Shown: piece by piece, positions 1-8,752 of the stretch
Numbering within the stretch: the first letter of the stretch is position 1
How the letters are laid out: each line of letters begins with the position of its first letter
Assembly (NCBI GenBank): GCA_943372195.1
Contig: CALRXS010000002.1
Location: 1-64,000 of the forward strand
Reading direction: 5' to 3'
From: JAEYZM01 sp943372195
GTDB lineage: Bacteria; Bacteroidota; Bacteroidia; Sphingobacteriales; Sphingobacteriaceae
Length of the DNA: 64,000 bases
Program-made: the position numbers and the translations under genes
The notes under the pieces: generated by a model
Told to the model about the DNA's origin: nothing
What the model saw: only the letters and a program-made list of their open reading frames with translations
The model's database searches: none

Positions 1-747
1 CAAATATTACTCTACGACGGCAGCTTCGAAGGCTTGCTTTGTTGCGTGTTTCGTATTTATGAGCAGAAGATTAAGATATTTAAGATACAGCAAATCAGTG
101 AGCCCCTTCATGATATGTTTGCTGAGAAGATTGAGATTGTTACTGAAAAGACAAAGGCTGAGAGGGTATGGGCTGGCATTATGCGTAAGGCTAGCCAAAA
201 CAGTATTCAAAGAATCATCTATTCATTTTTAGCTGAAATAAGAGGAGAGGAGCATAACATTATTCGATACATTCAGTATTTAATAGATTCTAAGAAAAAC
301 ATAGAAGATAATTTAAGTCACCCTGTAGTACAAAGAATGGAAGATGTTGTAAAAATGGTTGGTAGAGAAAAACATCGAATGAAAGCTTTTGTAAGATTTG
401 AATTATTAAAAGATGGAATTTATTATGCGAGTATTGAGCCTGATTTCAATGTATTGCCATTAATTAAAGATCATTTCAAGCATCGATATGCCGACCAAGA
501 ATGGATCATCTATGATGTTAAACGCAACTACGGATTGTATTATAATCTAAAAGATGTTGAGCAAATGAGCTTAGACATCTCGCCCAAAGCCACTAGCGAA
601 AACATTTTTCAAGAAGAAGAAGTCTTATACCAAGAGCTCTGGAAAGGCTATTTCAAAAGCACCAATATCGAAAGTAGAAAAAATATGGCATTGCATGTGA
701 GGCATGTGCCGAAACGATATTGGGGCAGACTTACTGAAAAAATGTAG
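1..747 (+). CDS. TIGR03915/DUF4130 putative DNA metabolism protein (5' partial)
   Basis: The frame is open from base 1, so the start codon lies just outside the window; 248 codons are visible and the internal ATG-like starts are not needed. The first visible residues, QILLYDGSFEGLL, match the N-terminal YDGSFEG signature of the TIGR03915/DUF4130 family, and the C-terminal KRYWGRLTE also fits it. By established family context these proteins are encoded next to a radical SAM protein (TIGR03916, putative DNA modification or repair), which I would expect immediately upstream. The biochemical activity of this family is not known to me. The stop codon TAG is itself part of the first unit of a heptamer array that fills the space to the convergent MFS gene. 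Confidence 0.85.
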   Translation, partial: QILLYDGSFEGLLCCVFRIYEQKIKIFKIQQISEPLHDMFAEKIEIVTEKTKAERVWAGIMRKASQNSIQRIIYSFLAEIRGEEHNIIRYIQYLIDSKKNIEDNLSHPVVQRMEDVVKMVGREKHRMKAFVRFELLKDGIYYASIEPDFNVLPLIKDHFKHRYADQEWIIYDVKRNYGLYYNLKDVEQMSLDISPKATSENIFQEEEVLYQELWKGYFKSTNIESRKNMALHVRHVPKRYWGRLTEKM

Positions 748-822
748 GATGTAGAATGTAAGATGTAGAATGTCTAAGCATTTAATTTTACATCTTACAT
801 TCTACATTCTACATTTTACATT
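741..822. repeat. Heptamer inverted array 1 (convergent junction)
   Basis: Five tandem 7-bp units of consensus RATGTAR (741-775: aatgtag, gatgtag, aatgtaa, gatgtag, aatgtct) are followed by a 12-nt spacer and five units in inverted orientation (788-822, consensus YTACATY). The arms can form a stem of about 35 bp. The array fills the whole space between the stop codons of two convergent genes, and the left gene's TAG stop is the end of the first unit. A terminator role is plausible, but there is no classical GC-rich stem. Confidence 0.85.
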
Positions 823-824
823 TT

Positions 825-2057
825 TTAAATCTGAATTTTCTTTCTTGCTTTCATCCCCGACAAATTATAATAAGCAAACCATGTACTGAATGCACATAAT
901 ACGAATCCTAGTATAAAAGGTGCGCCAGGGAAATATATGGGGGCGTTCGGACTTGTGAAATAAGCGAAAAGGTTGTTCATTAAGATCGGACCTATAATTG
1001 AAGTGACACTCATTAAGCTTGTTAAAGCACCTTGAAGTTCACCTTGTTCAGTTGGAGGTACAGCTGATGAGATAATTCCTTGTAAAGCCGGACCACAAAT
1101 TCCACCTAGTGAATAGGGTATCAAAAAGGCAAACATCATCCAGCTAGTTGTAGCAACACCGAACAACAATAAGCCAATTGTATACAATGTCAATCCTAAA
1201 TACACTGAATTATTTTGTCCGATTTTAGGGATGATAATTCTAATTAATCCCCCTTGTACAATACCAACTAATAATCCGACAAAACCTAAAGAATATCCGA
1301 CCCAAGCTTCATTCCAATTAAATTTCAACATGGTATAATAAGCCCAATTAGATTGAACAGCGTGTGCAGCTATATAGATTAGAGTAAAACAACTTACTAA
1401 TCCAGATACCACTGGGTATTTTCTTAAATGCATTAATGATCCGATCGGATTTGCGCGTGACCATTCAAATTTTCTACGATTTTCTTTTAATAACGATTCT
1501 GGTAATATAAAATAACCGTAAGCCACATTGACTAAAGTTAATACAGCTGCAGCGATAAAAGGTACTTTCGGACCCCATTGAGCAGAGATTCCGCCGAAAA
1601 CTGGACCTATAATAAACCCAAGTCCGAATGCTGCACCCACTAATCCGAAGTTCTGTGCACGCTTTTCTGGCTCTGAAATATCAGCTATATAGGCAGTTGC
1701 TGTGGTAAAACTAGCACCAGCAATACCAGCAATGATTCGTCCAATAAATAACCAAAAAATTGTAGGAGCGAAGGCCATAAAAACATAATCAATGCCTAAG
1801 CCCAATAATGAGAACAATAATAAAGGTCTACGACCGTATCTATCACTTAATCCGCCAATAATAGGTGAAAAAATGAACTGCATCACTGCATAGGCAAACA
1901 TTAACCATCCACCATATTTAGAAGCTTCACTCAAGCCAGCACCAGTAAGTTCTTCGATTAATTTCGGAATTACTGGAATGATAATACCAATACCAATTAC
2001 ATCGATTAAAATAGTAATGAAAATGAATGTTAATGCAGAATTACGTTTTACGGTCAT
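825..2057 (-). CDS. TCR/Tet family MFS efflux transporter
   Basis: 410 residues with about 12 hydrophobic segments, the normal size for a 12-TM major facilitator. The first helix carries the TetA-type signature DVIGIGIIIPVIP (19-31), and the TM2-TM3 loop carries motif A as GGLSDRYGRRP (68-78), which gates proton-coupled exchange. It would act in the inner membrane as a drug:H+ antiporter, but the substrate cannot be read from sequence; most Bacteroidota chromosomal homologues are not shown to export tetracycline. It is transcribed alone, with heptamer array 1 directly after its stop. Confidence 0.85.
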   Translation of the reverse strand: MTVKRNSALTFIFITILIDVIGIGIIIPVIPKLIEELTGAGLSEASKYGGWLMFAYAVMQFIFSPIIGGLSDRYGRRPLLLFSLLGLGIDYVFMAFAPTIFWLFIGRIIAGIAGASFTTATAYIADISEPEKRAQNFGLVGAAFGLGFIIGPVFGGISAQWGPKVPFIAAAVLTLVNVAYGYFILPESLLKENRRKFEWSRANPIGSLMHLRKYPVVSGLVSCFTLIYIAAHAVQSNWAYYTMLKFNWNEAWVGYSLGFVGLLVGIVQGGLIRIIIPKIGQNNSVYLGLTLYTIGLLLFGVATTSWMMFAFLIPYSLGGICGPALQGIISSAVPPTEQGELQGALTSLMSVTSIIGPILMNNLFAYFTSPNAPIYFPGAPFILGFVLCAFSTWFAYYNLSGMKARKKIQI

Positions 2058-2133
2058 GTTGCGAAAATCGGTAAAAAAGAGTAAGGGTTGTGTAAAAATT
2101 TAATGATATATGTATAGTTATTAAGAAAATGGT

Positions 2134-2204
2134 AATTAAGTTATTTAGGCACAAGTCATAATGACCTAAATAACTTAATTTCTAAATAACTTAATTACTA
2201 ATTA
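2134..2204. repeat. 16-bp perfect inverted repeat with extra direct copy
   Basis: 2134-2149 (aattaagttatttagg) is perfectly complementary to 2165-2180, separated by a 15-nt loop. A further near copy of the right arm follows at 2182-2196. It lies upstream of the MFS start (2057) and downstream of the cold-shock terminator. The words are AT-rich and only partly 7-bp periodic, so membership of the heptamer family is uncertain. Confidence 0.7.
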
Positions 2205-2212
2205 CAGATAAC

Positions 2213-2236
2213 AAAAAACCCCGACAATTGCCGGGG
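2213..2236 (-). terminator. Intrinsic terminator of the cold-shock gene
   Basis: Read on the minus strand, a hairpin with stem CCCCG(G/A)CAATTG...CGGGG at 2219-2236 is followed by six U residues (2213-2218). It sits about 30 bp after the csp stop codon. Confidence 0.9.
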
Positions 2237-2267
2237 TGAAATTCGTTTAGAAGGTTTTGTTAGTCAC

Positions 2268-2459
2268 TTATGCTAAACGTACGTTTACAGCATTGATGCC
2301 TTTTTTGCCTTGCTGTACTTCGTACTGTACTTCGTCATTTTCTTTTACTTTGTCAATAAGACCAGTAGTGTGAACGAATACTTCTGAACTACCATCTTCT
2401 GGTACAATGAATCCAAATCCCTTTGAATCATTGAAAAATTTAATTTTACCTTTAAGCAT
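2268..2459 (-). CDS. Cold-shock domain protein (CspA family)
   Basis: A 63-residue single cold-shock domain, the usual length for the family. RNP1 is KGFGFI (13-18) and RNP2 is VFVH (27-30), the aromatic and basic surface that binds single-stranded RNA and DNA. The usual VFVHFSAI is VFVHTTGL here, a variation common among short Csp paralogues. It probably acts as an RNA chaperone in the cytoplasm. It is a single-gene unit with a strong terminator at 2213-2236 and a long AT-rich leader upstream, as is common for csp genes; whether it is cold-inducible cannot be judged. Confidence 0.93.
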   Translation of the reverse strand: MLKGKIKFFNDSKGFGFIVPEDGSSEVFVHTTGLIDKVKENDEVQYEVQQGKKGINAVNVRLA

Positions 2460-2540
2460 TATTATTTAATTAAAAATACAATGTACGGAATAATAATTTA
2501 AATTATCATAAAGAAATTGATATTTTTTAAAAAAAATTGT

Positions 2541-2622
2541 ATTGAGTATTGCGTACTGAGTACTGAGATCAACGTTTAATATGCATCATTCTTAACTCTT
2601 AATTCATAATTCTTAATTCATA
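2541..2622. repeat. Two direct heptamer tandems
   Basis: 2541-2568 holds four 7-mers of consensus AYTGMGT (attgagt, attgcgt, actgagt, actgaga). 2588-2622 holds five 7-mers of consensus ATTCWTA (attctta, actctta, attcata, attctta, attcata). Unlike the other loci, the two tandems are not complementary to each other. Confidence 0.8.
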
Positions 2623-2674
2623 TTATTGTCTCATAATTAATATTATGTTAAATAATAAATTGAAACACATTAAC

Positions 2675-2711
2675 AAAAAAGCCGTGCTATATATCCTAGC
2701 ACGGCATTTTT
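2675..2711 (-). terminator. Terminator of the gyrA-TPR unit
   Basis: A perfect 9-bp stem GCCGTGCTA/TAGCACGGC (2681-2689 and 2697-2705, 7-nt loop) is flanked by A6 on the left and T5 on the right, so it works best on the minus strand for the TPR gene ending at 2790. Confidence 0.9.
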
Positions 2712-2722
2712 GGTAGTACTAT

Positions 2723-2778
2723 AGTAGCTAGTCGTTAGTAGCTAGACAAACGCATCTAACTACTAACGACTAGCTACT
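2723..2778. repeat. Heptamer hairpin 3
   Basis: 2723-2745 (agtagct, agtcgtt, agtagct, ag) pairs with 2756-2778 over 23 bp with one mismatch and a 10-nt loop. It lies inside the 3' untranslated region of the gyrA-TPR transcript, before the classical terminator, so it would be a second hairpin in the same RNA. Confidence 0.88.
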
Positions 2779-2789
2779 GAAAACTAATT

Positions 2790-3944
2790 TTACTTCTTCT
2801 TCGTAGCCTCTATTCGCTTACGCATCTCAGCTGATTTAGAAAGCATATCTAACTTAGCATACACTTCTTTTAACGATAACATCGTGTTAACATCTGTTGG
2901 TTGTAATGCTAATGCTTTTTCTAAGTATGGTAAAGATTTATTAAATGCTTCAGTATATTTCTTTTTTCCAGCATTATACTCTTTTTCTTTACTCATAGGT
3001 AGATCTTTGGTTTTATTGTATACTTCTACTCCTGAGTTATAATGCATCGCTCCTAAATTATAATAAGCATCAAAATACATACTATCTAAAGCAATTGCTG
3101 ATTTATAAGCAGCCTCTGCTTCTACTTTTTTACCCATATTATCATATGTAGCACCTAAAGCGAACTTCAAAGTCTTATTCTTCGGATCAGCTTCTGTAGC
3201 TGCAACCATTTTCTCAATCATTTGCTTAGTTTGACCTTTAGCTATGTAAATATTTAACTCATCGATCATTAATGAATTATAAGCTGGATATGCAGCTCTA
3301 CCTAAAGTTATGTATTCCATGCCTTTAACTGTATCCTTATCAGCTAAATATAATCCTGCCATTGATCTGTATATCTCAGGTTCTGGGTATTTAAGTTCAA
3401 TTAAACGGGCTAAAGATGATTTCTGCTTATCTTTCATACCACCTAATTGAGCTGAAATAGCAATATTATATAACAATGAAGTATCTAACTTATTGAATAT
3501 CTTTTCATTAGAATTAAATGAACGTTCAAAATTAGATGCAGCTGATACATAATCCTTTGCTTTATAAGCATTGATACCATTATTAACGTATCTATTTAAA
3601 AGAAACGGAATACGCTTTTTAATATCATCAACATACATCTTCTTTACATCTAACTCCATAGATTTAGTGAAAGACTCTAAAGATTTATCTAAAGATTGAG
3701 GGTCAAATGCTTGTACGTTAGCATCCGGACTTTCTGTAATCTCTTGATAGATTAATCCCCTGTAGTACCAAGTTTTGGCACTTACACCTGTTTTTACGTC
3801 AGTAATTGCTTTGTCAATTGAAACCTTAGCTTTATCAAGCTCTTTAAATTTCAAATAATTGTATGCGTTTACTACCTCAGCATTTTGAGCTAATGTTGTA
3901 GAACCTATGCCTAAAGCAAATATGAACAGTCCTAATTTTTTCAT
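2790..3944 (-). CDS. Secreted or periplasmic TPR-repeat protein
   Basis: 384 residues with a clear signal peptide (MKKLGLFIFALGIGSTTLAQ) followed by alpha-helical tetratricopeptide repeats; the best ones lie around 250-300 and 340-375 (for example ATYDNMGKKVEAEAAYKSAI). TPR proteins are protein-binding scaffolds, and the partner is unknown. It starts 12 bp after the gyrA stop and shares its terminator, so it is probably co-transcribed with gyrA. A TPR protein after gyrA is, to my knowledge, a common arrangement in this phylum, but no functional link to gyrase is implied. Confidence 0.8.
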   Translation of the reverse strand: MKKLGLFIFALGIGSTTLAQNAEVVNAYNYLKFKELDKAKVSIDKAITDVKTGVSAKTWYYRGLIYQEITESPDANVQAFDPQSLDKSLESFTKSMELDVKKMYVDDIKKRIPFLLNRYVNNGINAYKAKDYVSAASNFERSFNSNEKIFNKLDTSLLYNIAISAQLGGMKDKQKSSLARLIELKYPEPEIYRSMAGLYLADKDTVKGMEYITLGRAAYPAYNSLMIDELNIYIAKGQTKQMIEKMVAATEADPKNKTLKFALGATYDNMGKKVEAEAAYKSAIALDSMYFDAYYNLGAMHYNSGVEVYNKTKDLPMSKEKEYNAGKKKYTEAFNKSLPYLEKALALQPTDVNTMLSLKEVYAKLDMLSKSAEMRKRIEATKKK

Positions 3945-3956
3945 ATCTATATTAAA

Positions 3957-6500
3957 TTATTCGTTTATATCAGTATTGTTATCTTCTTGACTATTAGTAT
4001 CTTCTGTATTATCACCTAAAGTGTTTTCTATAGCATCATCCGAAGGAATATCATCTTCTTTCACGTCTTTGATTTTTGCTATTGAAGCGATTTCATCCTC
4101 ATCATTTAACTTAATTAATCGAACACCTTGAGTGGCTCTGCCCATAACTCTTAAGTCAGAAACTGCCATTCTAATTGTTAATCCAGATTTATTAATAATC
4201 ATCAAATGATCTTCATCATTAACGTCTTTTATACCAATCAATTGTCCGGTTTTATCAGTCACCTGTATCGTCTTAACCCCTTTACCACCTCTGTTAGTCA
4301 CTCTATAATCCTCAATATCAGTACGTTTACCGTAACCTTTTTCAGAAACTACTAGAATAGTAACATCTGGACTGTTAACGGCGATCATACCTACAACTTC
4401 GTCTTTAGCATCGGCTAATGTAACACCTCTAACCCCAGTTGCTGTTCTACCCATCGGACGAACTGTACTTTCGTTGAAGCGAATTGCTCTACCTGATTTC
4501 AAGGCCATTACTATTTCGGATGTACCATTGGTCAATAATACCTCTAGTAATTGATCACCCTCATTAATGTTGATGGCGTTAATACCAGTAACTCTCGGAT
4601 TAGAGTAAGCATCTAATAAAGTCTTCTTAATAGTACCATTCTTAGTACACATTATGACGTAATTATTAGTCAAATACTCCTCATCTACAAGGTTTTGTAC
4701 GTTTAAGATAGATTTTACTTTATCATCTTTCGTAATGTTGATTAAGTTTTGAATTGCTCTTCCTTTAGAAGTTCTAGTACCTTCTGGTATTTCGTAAACC
4801 TTCAACCAGTAACATCTACCAGCTTCGGTAAAGAACAACATATGATTATGTGTTGAGGCAATGAATAAATGCTCTATAAAGTCCTCATCTCTAGAATTAC
4901 TACCTATAGAACCTTTACCACCACGACCTTGTACTCTGTATTCTGATAATGCAGTTCTCTTGATATAACCTGCATGAGAAACTGTGATTACAACTTCCTC
5001 ATTTTCAATCATATCTTCCATTCTGAACTCACCACCAGCATAAACTATCTCTGAACGACGATCATCACCGTATTTCTCTCTCATCTCAATCAACTCGTCT
5101 TTGATAATTTGCATTCTGATACCTTCATCAGCTAAAATAGCCTTCAAACGCTCAATTAATGCCATCAACTCTTCGTATTCAGCCTTTATCTTATCACGCT
5201 CAAGTCCGGTTAATACCCTTAAACGCATCTCCAATATCGCTCTCGCCTGTATCTCTGAAAGTCCGAATTTCTCCATTAAGCCTTCACGAGCTTCTTCTGG
5301 TGTCTTCGAATTTCTAATTAATGCAATTACCTCATCTAAATGATCTAATGCAATTAATAATCCCTGTAATATATGTGCTCTTTTTTCAGCTTCATCGAGT
5401 TCGAACTTAGTTCTACGAACAATCACTTCGTGACGATGATCAACGAAATGAACGATCATATCTTTCAAGTTCAACATCATCGGTCTACCTTTTACTAAGG
5501 CGATGTTATTAATTGAAAATGAAGTCTGTAAAGCTGTGTACTTAAACAAATTATTTAATACTACTCCTGCGTTTGCATCACGTTTAATTTCGTAAACAAC
5601 ACGCATACCATCACGGTCTGATTCGTCTCTGATGTCAGAAATACCTTCTAATTTTTTCTCGTTAACTAATTCAGCTGTACGCTCAATCATGTTAGCTTTA
5701 TTTACCTGGTAAGGAATTTCTGTTACAATGATTCTCTCCCTATCATGTCCGTATGTCTCAATCTCAGCCGTCGCACGCATTACCACTCTACCACGACCTG
5801 TATGATAAGCCTCTTTCACTCCATCATACCCATAGATGATACCACCTGTAGGGAAATCTGGTGCTTTAACAAACTTCATCAACTCATCGATCTGAATATC
5901 ACGATTCTCGATATATGCAGTTGTAGCATCTATTACTTCACGTAAATTATGTGGTGCCATGTTAGTGGCCATACCTACAGCGATACCTGAACTACCATTT
6001 ACTAGTAAATTCGGAATTTTTGCAGGTAGTACTGTCGGCTCTTCTAATGAATCGTCAAAGTTTAATTGAAAATCAACAGTGTTCTTATTGATATCAGCTA
6101 ACATTTCTTCAGCAATCTTTTGCAATCTTGCCTCCGTATAACGCATCGCAGCTGGTGAGTCACCATCGACCGAACCAAAGTTTCCTTGTCCGTCGACCAT
6201 CGGATATCTCAATGACCAATCCTGAGCCATACGTACCATAGTATCATAAACTGAAGAGTCACCATGTGGGTGATACTTACCTAATACCTCCCCGACAATT
6301 CTGGCAGATTTCTTAAAAGGTTTACCACTGGTAACCCCTAAATCTAACATTCCGTATAAAACCCTTCTGTGCACCGGCTTTAATCCGTCTCTCACATCAG
6401 GTAACGCACGCGAAACAATTACTGACATCGAATAATCGATGTATGCAGCCTTCATTTCCTCTTCAATATTTATTGGAATTATTCTATCGTTTTCAGCCAT
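3957..6500 (-). CDS. gyrA: DNA gyrase subunit A
   Basis: 847 residues, full length. The breakage-reunion domain holds the catalytic tyrosine Y121 in AAMRYTEARL. The quinolone pocket reads HPHGDSSVYD, with Ser82 and Asp86 (Escherichia coli Ser83 and Asp87) both wild type, so a quinolone-sensitive allele is expected. The C-terminal beta-pinwheel (about 500-810) has repeated RGGKG-type blades including the GyrA box QGRGGKG. The tail after about 815 is acidic (Asp/Glu/Asn-rich), as in other gyrase A proteins. With GyrB, encoded elsewhere, it introduces negative supercoils. It is the first gene of a two-gene unit with the TPR protein. Confidence 0.98.
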   Translation of the reverse strand: MAENDRIIPINIEEEMKAAYIDYSMSVIVSRALPDVRDGLKPVHRRVLYGMLDLGVTSGKPFKKSARIVGEVLGKYHPHGDSSVYDTMVRMAQDWSLRYPMVDGQGNFGSVDGDSPAAMRYTEARLQKIAEEMLADINKNTVDFQLNFDDSLEEPTVLPAKIPNLLVNGSSGIAVGMATNMAPHNLREVIDATTAYIENRDIQIDELMKFVKAPDFPTGGIIYGYDGVKEAYHTGRGRVVMRATAEIETYGHDRERIIVTEIPYQVNKANMIERTAELVNEKKLEGISDIRDESDRDGMRVVYEIKRDANAGVVLNNLFKYTALQTSFSINNIALVKGRPMMLNLKDMIVHFVDHRHEVIVRRTKFELDEAEKRAHILQGLLIALDHLDEVIALIRNSKTPEEAREGLMEKFGLSEIQARAILEMRLRVLTGLERDKIKAEYEELMALIERLKAILADEGIRMQIIKDELIEMREKYGDDRRSEIVYAGGEFRMEDMIENEEVVITVSHAGYIKRTALSEYRVQGRGGKGSIGSNSRDEDFIEHLFIASTHNHMLFFTEAGRCYWLKVYEIPEGTRTSKGRAIQNLINITKDDKVKSILNVQNLVDEEYLTNNYVIMCTKNGTIKKTLLDAYSNPRVTGINAININEGDQLLEVLLTNGTSEIVMALKSGRAIRFNESTVRPMGRTATGVRGVTLADAKDEVVGMIAVNSPDVTILVVSEKGYGKRTDIEDYRVTNRGGKGVKTIQVTDKTGQLIGIKDVNDEDHLMIINKSGLTIRMAVSDLRVMGRATQGVRLIKLNDEDEIASIAKIKDVKEDDIPSDDAIENTLGDNTEDTNSQEDNNTDINE

Positions 6501-6583
6501 CTCTTTATTAATGTTTATAACCTCGTAAAGGTAACAAATTACTTGCTTTTAGATGTGATTGTGGAAAAGTTAAGAACAAGTTT

Positions 6584-7477
6584 TTAGACCCAATTTATGC
6601 CCTTTTTCAAGAGACTTAAAGTCTTCTCTTCTTCTGAACCTGTAATTGCCTGATACTGATATTCCCATGCAGCTATTGGTGGCATACTCATCAGTATAGA
6701 TTCTGTTCTTCCGGATGTCTCGAAACCGAATTTGGTTCCCTTGTCATAGACTAAATTAAACTCTACATATCGACCTCTTCTGAGTGATTGAAATCTCTTA
6801 TGTTGATCGTCGTAAGCTACATCAGCATTCTTCAACATCAAATGGGTATAAATCTTCGGAAACAACTCCCCGACTGATTGTACAAACTTAAACAACTCTT
6901 CTTTCGATTTGCCTTCTCTTTGCTCGTTTAATCGATCAAAGAATATGCCTCCAATGCCACGAGTCTCATCTCTATGCTTATTAAAGAAATAATCATCAGC
7001 CCAGGTTTTAAACTTAGGATAGTAGCTTAAATCTGTTGCGTCACATACTTCTTTTAGTGATGAATGAAAAAATTTAGCATCATCCGAATTAATATAATGT
7101 GGGGTCAAATCTATACCGCCACCAAACCAATATTCTTCAGGAGTTTCGAAATAACGAACGTTCATGTGAATGATGGGTACCATCGGACTTACCGGATGCA
7201 TAACAATAGATACGCCTGTGGCAAAAAAATCTGCCTCTTTTAGTTTTAATGCTGATAAAATATTTTGATTTAACTGTCCACCGACAGCTGAAAAATTTAC
7301 ACCTGCTTTTTCTAAAATATTACCTTGCTGAAGTATGCGAGTTCTACCCCCACCTTGCTCATTATGTTGCCAAATTTCTTCTTGAAATTTACCTTTAGCA
7401 TCAGCATTTTCAATAGCATTACAAATTTGATCTTGTAAAGCTTTAAACCATTCGCTTATCTCTACTTTGTTAATCAT
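6584..7477 (-). CDS. hemF: Oxygen-dependent coproporphyrinogen III oxidase
   Basis: 297 residues, the usual length. It converts coproporphyrinogen III to protoporphyrinogen IX with O2 in haem synthesis. Family landmarks seen are GGGRTRIL (42-49), HPVSPMVPIIHMNVRYFE (94-111, including the conserved His104), EYWFGGGIDLTP (115-126) and GRYVEFNLVYDKGT. An oxygen-dependent enzyme argues for aerobic growth. Its ATG overlaps the stop of the upstream MFS gene by 4 bp (ATGA), so the two are translationally coupled. Confidence 0.97.
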   Translation of the reverse strand: MINKVEISEWFKALQDQICNAIENADAKGKFQEEIWQHNEQGGGRTRILQQGNILEKAGVNFSAVGGQLNQNILSALKLKEADFFATGVSIVMHPVSPMVPIIHMNVRYFETPEEYWFGGGIDLTPHYINSDDAKFFHSSLKEVCDATDLSYYPKFKTWADDYFFNKHRDETRGIGGIFFDRLNEQREGKSKEELFKFVQSVGELFPKIYTHLMLKNADVAYDDQHKRFQSLRRGRYVEFNLVYDKGTKFGFETSGRTESILMSMPPIAAWEYQYQAITGSEEEKTLSLLKKGINWV

Positions 7478-8694
7478 TGCTCAGTATAATTCAAATCTTT
7501 GCCAAATGTTTCTTTCAAACGTATGGCCGAAAATAAGGCCAAACCTATACAAATAATTCCAACTATAAATGCTGAATTTATAATTCCAAAGTCATCTTTT
7601 AAAAAATTAAATCCGAGTGTAATTGGCACCACCGCTCCCCTAACAAAATTAGGTACTGTAGTAGTAACTGTTGCTCTTATGTTTGTACCAAATTGTTCGG
7701 ATGCAACTGTTACAAATAAAGCCCAAAATCCGACCGAAGTACCCATTAACACACAAGCAAAATACCATTCATTCGCTGTTTGTACGCCTGAATATAAACT
7801 GTAGATGACACTTATTAAACTCATTAAAATGAAAGCTATGAGAACCTTTTTTCTGGACTTTACAACTTGACTTAGAATACCGCTTAATAGATCACCGATA
7901 GCTAAGCCCACATAAGAAAATAAGATTGCTTTACCTGCTGTAAGTGGTTCAAGGGTTTGAAACGCTTTGCCGAATTCAGGACTAAAAGTAACAGGTATAC
8001 CAACAACAAACCACACTGGAAGTCCGAGTAAAATACAATATAAGTAAGTCAAAAACGTACTTTTTTTATTGAACAATAACTTAATATCACCTTTCTTAAC
8101 AGCGTGTTCTTTAAGAGATTCAAACATACCTGATTCATATACACCGATTCTTAAAAGTAAAAGCATTAGACCCAAGCCTCCTCCTATTAAATAGGCTGTT
8201 TGCCACGACCAAAAATCACCCACTAATGCCGCAACTACTGCTCCAAGCAATCCGACTGTCGCCACAATCATCGTTCCCCAACCTCTATTTTCTTTCGACA
8301 TGGTTTCCGAAACCAAAGTAATCCCCGCCCCTAACTCTCCTGCAAGTCCGACCCCCGCTATAAACCTTATCACCACATAAGCATCAACACTTGTCACGAA
8401 AGCATTGGCAATATTAGCTGCAGAGTATAAAAATATAGATCCGAATAAAACAGAAACTCTCCCACGCTTATCACCTAAAATGCCCCATAAAATTCCACCT
8501 ACCAACATACCAATCATTTGAGAGTTGATGAGAAGTATACCTTTCTCTAGTAGCTCTGATTCATTGATATTCAGTGACATTAAACTTTTAACACGAACGA
8601 TACTGAATAAAACTAAATCGTAAATGTCAACGAAATATCCAAGTGCAGCAATGATGACTAAATTGCGTAGTTTTTTATCTTTTGATTTAAACAT
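7474..8694 (-). CDS. MFS transporter, metabolite:H+ symporter type
   Basis: 406 residues with about 12 hydrophobic segments. Motif A appears in the TM2-TM3 loop as GILGDKRGRVSVLFG, and RFIAGVGLAGELGAGITLVSE resembles the TM4 region of the sugar/aromatic-acid symporter group. The substrate cannot be told from sequence. It overlaps hemF by 4 bp and is upstream of it on the same strand, so a role in supplying or exporting a metabolite related to tetrapyrroles is possible but only inferred from position. Confidence 0.8.
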   Translation of the reverse strand: MFKSKDKKLRNLVIIAALGYFVDIYDLVLFSIVRVKSLMSLNINESELLEKGILLINSQMIGMLVGGILWGILGDKRGRVSVLFGSIFLYSAANIANAFVTSVDAYVVIRFIAGVGLAGELGAGITLVSETMSKENRGWGTMIVATVGLLGAVVAALVGDFWSWQTAYLIGGGLGLMLLLLRIGVYESGMFESLKEHAVKKGDIKLLFNKKSTFLTYLYCILLGLPVWFVVGIPVTFSPEFGKAFQTLEPLTAGKAILFSYVGLAIGDLLSGILSQVVKSRKKVLIAFILMSLISVIYSLYSGVQTANEWYFACVLMGTSVGFWALFVTVASEQFGTNIRATVTTTVPNFVRGAVVPITLGFNFLKDDFGIINSAFIVGIICIGLALFSAIRLKETFGKDLNYTEQ

Positions 8695-8752
8695 ATTGAT
8701 AAAGATATCTCAATTCATAAAAACACAAAATATATTTTGTAGTTTAGTTAAC

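Larger units (their letters stand above)
2460..2789. other. 330-bp non-coding stretch: csp leader, two heptamer arrays, terminator, heptamer hairpin
   Basis: No credible gene. From left to right it holds the csp 5' region (2460-2540), direct heptamer tandems (2541-2568 and 2588-2622), the terminator of the gyrA-TPR unit (2675-2711), and a heptamer hairpin (2723-2778) lying between that terminator and the TPR stop codon. Confidence 0.8.

Noticed and set aside
741..822. Heptamer arrays as a CRISPR array
   Set aside because: Units are 7 bp without spacers and no cas genes are present.
5101..5945. Plus-strand ORFs inside gyrA
   Set aside because: They lie antisense within a strongly conserved gene and have no family pattern.
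4900..6500. Quinolone-resistance mutation in gyrA
   Set aside because: Both key residues (Ser82, Asp86) are wild type.
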